NCBI RefSeq assembly: GCF_001949145.1
Contig: NW_019091408.1
Span: 1,549,362 to 1,559,474, forward strand
Length of the DNA stretch: 10,113 nt
Source: Acanthaster planci
Taxonomy: Eukaryota; Echinodermata; Asteroidea; Valvatida; Acanthasteridae
Direction of reading: 5' to 3'
Shown: piece after piece, positions 6,730 through 10,113 of the stretch
Position numbering within the stretch: the first letter of the stretch is position 1
How the letters are laid out: every line of letters starts with the position of its first letter
The notes under the pieces: generated by a model
Seen by the model: only the letters and a program-made list of their open reading frames with translations
The model's database searches: none
What the model was told of the DNA's origin: nothing
Position numbers and translations under genes: made by a program

Positions 6730-8273
6730 GTAAGCTTTAACTTGCAACATGCCATGAATTTCCATTTATCAGAAAACTGAGTTCAGCCCCCTAAATTCAG
6801 GTTTTGAGCAAGGAGATACCAGGATTTGTAGCATCTCTCTTAATCATTCATACCCTACCATTCGTACCATTCATCAGACCTCGCAGCCCCCAATTGACTT
6901 TGAATGTGAGGAATTCAAATGTCTACAATAAACAAATATCCCCTTCCAATCAATTTTGTGTATGTACCTGAGTGATATGAATCCAAAACAACCTAATTTT
7001 AGGGTCTTATACTGGGCCTAGTTAGGTGCTTAAGAGGCCTGTCAAGCTGCTTCTTCATACCTTTCTTAATCGCACCTCATGCCAAGTCCTAGCAATATAC
7101 ATGTAGTTTGACCATGAGTCACCTCTTTATACCAATTCTGCGCACATTACTCTCCCTCACAAACAACCCTAGTCAAAGTTTCAAACCATCATTTGGAAAT
7201 CACATAGTCCCAGATTTACCATTGATTGCCATGCACTCTTTCTGCAGTCCTGTGCAACTACCATATTCAGGTTGATGGTTCACTAAAACTTAACTTTCTA
7301 CTTACCAGATAATGTCACAAGTCAATGACTCCAATCGCAATTTCTGGCAACGTGACTTAACTTGCAACTGGTAATGGCTTGATTTGAGTCACTGGGAGCA
7401 AATTACTTCACTCAAGTCCCTCATCAGAAGACTAGACTCAAAGAAAGTTAATTAGACTCATTTTCCAACGAAACATATTTTTGAGAAAGAGTTGCAATGA
7501 CATACAGTGTAGGTGTCAATTTATCATGCTCATATCATGTCGACAATATGGTACCTTCAGTACATGTACATGCATATCCTAAACAATAGTCGTCAAAGTC
7601 TGTTGTCCTTGCTCCGTGGTACAGCAACCATCTGCAAATTATTGAGCAAGGCTCTTTGTTGAATGCTGGTTAAAATTTATGTCCACATAGGGCCTGACTT
7701 CCAGCTACTGTCTTTATTAGATTTGACTTGATTCCGAATACCACTTTGGTTGGATGGAAATCTCTGGCATTTTTTATATTTTCATGCAGAGTAATGTGTC
7801 ACCAAGTGTAGGAGCCCAGATGTGAATTAAAAGGCCCAAAATATAAGTTTTTCTCTGGTGTTCATACCGGTATGTTGCATTGTGATAAATTATTTTTGAC
7901 TCCAATTGACTTGAGCTAAATACTTGACAACTCAACTCCATTGCACACTGTGACTCGACTAGTACTTGACCAAACTTGAGTCACTACATTGAGTGACTTG
8001 ACTCAACCCGAGTCACAACATTTAGTGACTTATTTCAATTCTGACTCTTACTATTAGTTAATAAATGTAGAATATTTGTAACAAACAATACAACTATCGC
8101 TCGGGGTTTGAAAAACTGACTAGATATCTCTGGAGTCATCCATGGTTGAGATGACATTGGTTGCATTTAAAATACTTGTCATGAAACTTGCCCTATAACC
8201 TGAATATGAGAATGTCACACCATGGTTCTGTGCTTTCAGGCTGTAGTTATGAAATGTTTGGTGTTATTTCCAG
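6730..8273 (+). other. Intron 2 of the oxidase gene
   Basis: This is a 1544-bp phase-1 intron with consensus donor GTAAGC and acceptor TGTTATTTCCAG/G. It has no coding content. The interval 7308-8046 carries a degenerate simple repeat built from GACTTGACTC/GAGTCA words. A second acceptor-like TGCTTTCAG ends at 8239, but its use would add 34 nt and break the frame. Confidence 0.88.
7308..8046. repeat. Degenerate GACTTGACTC/GAGTCA simple-sequence region
   Basis: Two clusters (about 7308-7460 and 7895-8046) are dense in TGACTC, GACTTGA, ACTCAA and GAGTCA, on both strands and with no fixed period. Examples are TGACTC at 7326, GAGTCA at 7386 and 7978, TGACTCG at 7951, and an exact AP-1 core TGACTCA at 7999-8005. 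The middle of the interval is ordinary intron sequence. It may be a decayed microsatellite. Confidence 0.65.
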
Positions 8274-8529
8274 GTGTATCAAGTGTTGGATCTGCCATGA
8301 TTCTCAGCATGTGGTCCAACAGGACTCTGGAGGACGTCGCAGCCTCTGTGCCCCCCGACACGCCCTTGTTGCTTCAGCTCACCATCCTGCGTGACAGATC
8401 CAGAGTTGAGGCAGTAATTAGACGAGCCGAGGCAGCGGGCTTCAAAGCGCTGGTAGTAACGGTAGACGAACCAATGCTGGGGAAAAGGGCCCATTACCAA
8501 CGCAGGGAATTTGGTGTGAGGGAAATTCT
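8274..8529 (+). CDS. HAO1: (S)-2-hydroxyacid oxidase, coding exon 3 (gene continues beyond window)
   Basis: Exon 3 encodes residues 97-182, the next part of the FMN-binding beta/alpha barrel. SVGSAMILSMW (100-110) matches SLGTGMMLSSW of HAO1, with Ser108 and Trp110 in register. LLQL (129-132) keeps the FMN-contacting Gln131. AEAAGFKALVVTVDEPMLGK (148-167) matches [20 protein letters not shown] and keeps Thr159 and Asp161. There is one inserted residue near 123-128 relative to human HAO1. The active-site Tyr that should follow QL (human Tyr132, spinach Tyr129) is Thr133 here, codon ACC. The donor CT/GTAAGT at 8530 is consensus and phase 2, and codon 182 is Leu whatever base follows. The 182 residues are half of the usual length of about 370. 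The catalytic Lys, His and Arg region and the C-terminus lie downstream. Confidence 0.92.
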
Positions 8530-8839
8530 GTAAGTTTAATCTCATAAGTGGTTATGGCATTAATGGCGCACAGTACATATACTTAAGTTTCAGTGGTTCC
8601 GTATGAGTGGGTGCAGCTGTAGATGAAAGATCGTACCTATCAGTTGGGAACCAGCAGTAGTGTGGCAGTGCGTAAATGGATACTGAAAAAAAAAACATTG
8701 GAAAGGTCTGGAAGGATTTCAATCATTTCATCAAGGAGTCATTCTTGATGTACGAAAGGGACATGTCAAACCAATTGTTAGAGCTTCGGAAAACGTGTCT
8801 AAATATCATACAAAATATCCAACTCCAGTGATGTACATG

Positions 8840-8957
8840 CAGTGCCTTGAGTCTGAGCCTTGGCCTTAAGGTTGCCTTGAGGCTTGATTTTTGGGACTTG
8901 GCCTTAGCCTTAAGGCTTGAAGGCAAAAGTCTTGGCCATGACCTTTGCCTTGACATT
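8840..8957. repeat. Degenerate GCCTTG/CTTAAGG repeat
   Basis: Variants of GCCTTGAG, TTGGCCTTAAGG and AGGCTTGA recur through about 120 bp, some in inverted sense (GCCTTAAGGC at 8907-8916 is self-complementary). On the minus strand it reads as a Lys/Leu/Arg-rich low-complexity frame, which I attribute to the repeat. Confidence 0.7.
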
Positions 8958-9954
8958 GTTATGATGTCATCCAGGGACAGTTTATCGCAAGGCTAGTTCA
9001 TTGCAAAGGTTTTTGTGTTCAAATTATGAACCCAGAACTTACTCACTGAAAAAAATTTCTCGAAGCAGGTTGATAGCTTGCTTATTGCTATGTACATGTA
9101 CTTAAACAACAATGAATCACCAAAAGAGGAGAAAAATTTATTCCAGTAAAGTCTTCAACAGCAGGAGTTTCTTTTGTACAAACCAATGAAACATTGAGGC
9201 TTGCTCCCTGGGATGACATCACAGTTCTGCTCATAAATATAGAAATACTTAGTAGCTTAAAAACCCCAAAAGCACTGCAATACTGATTGAAAATGAGATA
9301 ATCTGAGACACATCTATAGATGCAATTTGAAGAACAATTCCATTGCAGCTACCCTTTAAGTTAATCATGTTTTGCCATGGGGGAGGGAAACACCCTAGAT
9401 TTGTACACTTTTATACAGCATGTCACCCAAAAGCTGCAGCCCTAATGGTAGCATTCAGTCTCTCCCAAAGATAATACATGCAGTTAAAAGTGGTATCAAA
9501 TTGAAGCTGACAGTGTTTGTACTTATACCACAAATTACATTTGAAGCTATCATGCTACAATGCAGTGACATTTTCAATTACATGTATGTAGCAGAACTTT
9601 GTCCAATGGAAGCTCAAATAGTTTATCTTTCAAGCGTATGCAGTCACTGAATTTAAATCCTAAATTATCACACAGCTTTTTTTCTGTACTGTTTGTGGAT
9701 TTTTTAAACACTAAACTTGATGAAACTGGCTAAAGAATGAGTAATCTCTTATTTCAGATGACACTGGTTGTTTCATCAATTGTGCAGCGAGTTTGTTTGA
9801 AATAAAACAACTTCAGTTCAAACTGTGCATTTTCAGTCCATAACAAAGTGATCCCATTTACTTCTGTATTAACCCTAACTGCCCATAGCCCATCAAACTC
9901 CAACAGCAGGTTTTGCTAGGTTTTGGCTGGTTTGGTACCATACCGTAAGCACAT

Positions 9955-10113
9955 GGTGTTGGACTATGCTAGATTTGGTACAGTAGGCCCAGGGTGATGG
10001 TGTTTAATTTTGGCTGAGCTGGTACTGTCAGGTTAGCATCTTGGTTACAACAGTGGGTGTTGGACTCTGCTGGGTGAATGCACACCGGTGACTCCGGCTG
10101 GCTGGCCAGTACT
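9955..10113. repeat. Degenerate repeat, period about 101 bp, at the window end
   Basis: GGTGTTGGACTATGCTAG (9955) recurs as GGTGTTGGACTCTGCTGG (10056), 101 bp apart, with GGTACAGTAGG/GGTACTGTCAGG words between. TTTTGCTAGGTTTTGGCTGG just upstream may be a diverged part. The array probably continues beyond the window. Confidence 0.5.

Larger units (their letters stand above)
8530..10113 (+). other. Intron 3 of the oxidase gene (partial)
   Basis: After the exon 3 donor I find no stretch resembling the next oxidase segment, so the intron is at least 1584 bp and runs out of the window. It contains a poly-A run (8686-8695), a GCCTTG-rich repeat (8840-8957), ACATGT palindromes near 9092 and 9581, and a degenerate repeat at the end. 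An open frame at 9420-9650 has no protein-like features or family match. Confidence 0.75.

Noticed and set aside
6522-6755. Minus-strand open frame across exon 2
   Set aside because: It is the antisense shadow of the oxidase exon, whose plus-strand reading matches a known family residue by residue.
8240-8273. Alternative acceptor TGCTTTCAG for exon 3, ending at 8239
   Set aside because: It would add 34 nt and shift the frame, whereas the acceptor at 8273 gives perfect colinearity with HAO1.
8723-8956. Minus-strand open frame rich in Lys, Leu and Arg
   Set aside because: It is explained by the GCCTTG repeat in intron 3 and has no family resemblance.
9420-9650. 76-codon open frame in intron 3 considered as the next oxidase exon
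   Set aside because: It has no resemblance to the family segment expected after the PQL/PHL region and lacks matching splice phase.

Overview
The window looks like nuclear DNA from a metazoan, probably a marine invertebrate. It holds one split protein-coding gene with GT-AG introns, long AT-rich non-coding stretches, many minisatellites, and repeated ACATGTACATGT palindromes. I recall such palindromes from amphioxus, echinoderm and mollusc genomes, but I cannot name the species. I see no bacterial operon, rRNA, tRNA or CRISPR array.

Layout. 1-2430: two head-to-tail copies of a unit of about 1.1-1.3 kb. Each copy begins with a 16-bp minisatellite, and a single N lies exactly where they join (1295). 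Copy 1 carries three tandem 58-bp subunits where copy 2 carries one. A few short protein-like windows with splice-like edges occur in this block and just after it (275-342, 1099-1185, 2236-2322, 2496-2563), but none is identified. 2564-4787: AT-rich non-coding DNA with inverted repeats and ACATGT palindromes. 4788-5303: a repeat that ends in a 34-bp minisatellite. 5304-5558: the probable promoter and 5' UTR region.

5559-8529 and onward: the 5' half of a plus-strand gene for an FMN-dependent (S)-2-hydroxyacid oxidase of the HAO1/HAO2 (glycolate oxidase) family. It has three coding exons (5559-5695, 6578-6729, 8274-8529) that join in frame into 182 residues. These are colinear with vertebrate HAO1 apart from one inserted residue. 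Intron 1 holds a second diverged copy of the 4788-5303 repeat, so exon 1 sits between two repeat copies. Intron 2 contains a degenerate GACTTGACTC-type simple repeat. Intron 3 runs past the window end, so the C-terminal half (catalytic Lys, His and Arg, and any PTS1 signal) is not present.

The main functional oddity is a Thr at the position of the family's active-site Tyr (spinach Tyr129, human HAO1 Tyr132), although the other visible active-site residues are kept. The main genomic oddities are the repeat pair around exon 1, the recurrent 6-bp CATGTA insertions inside CCTAGG cores of the minisatellite, and the tandem block with an N at its junction.
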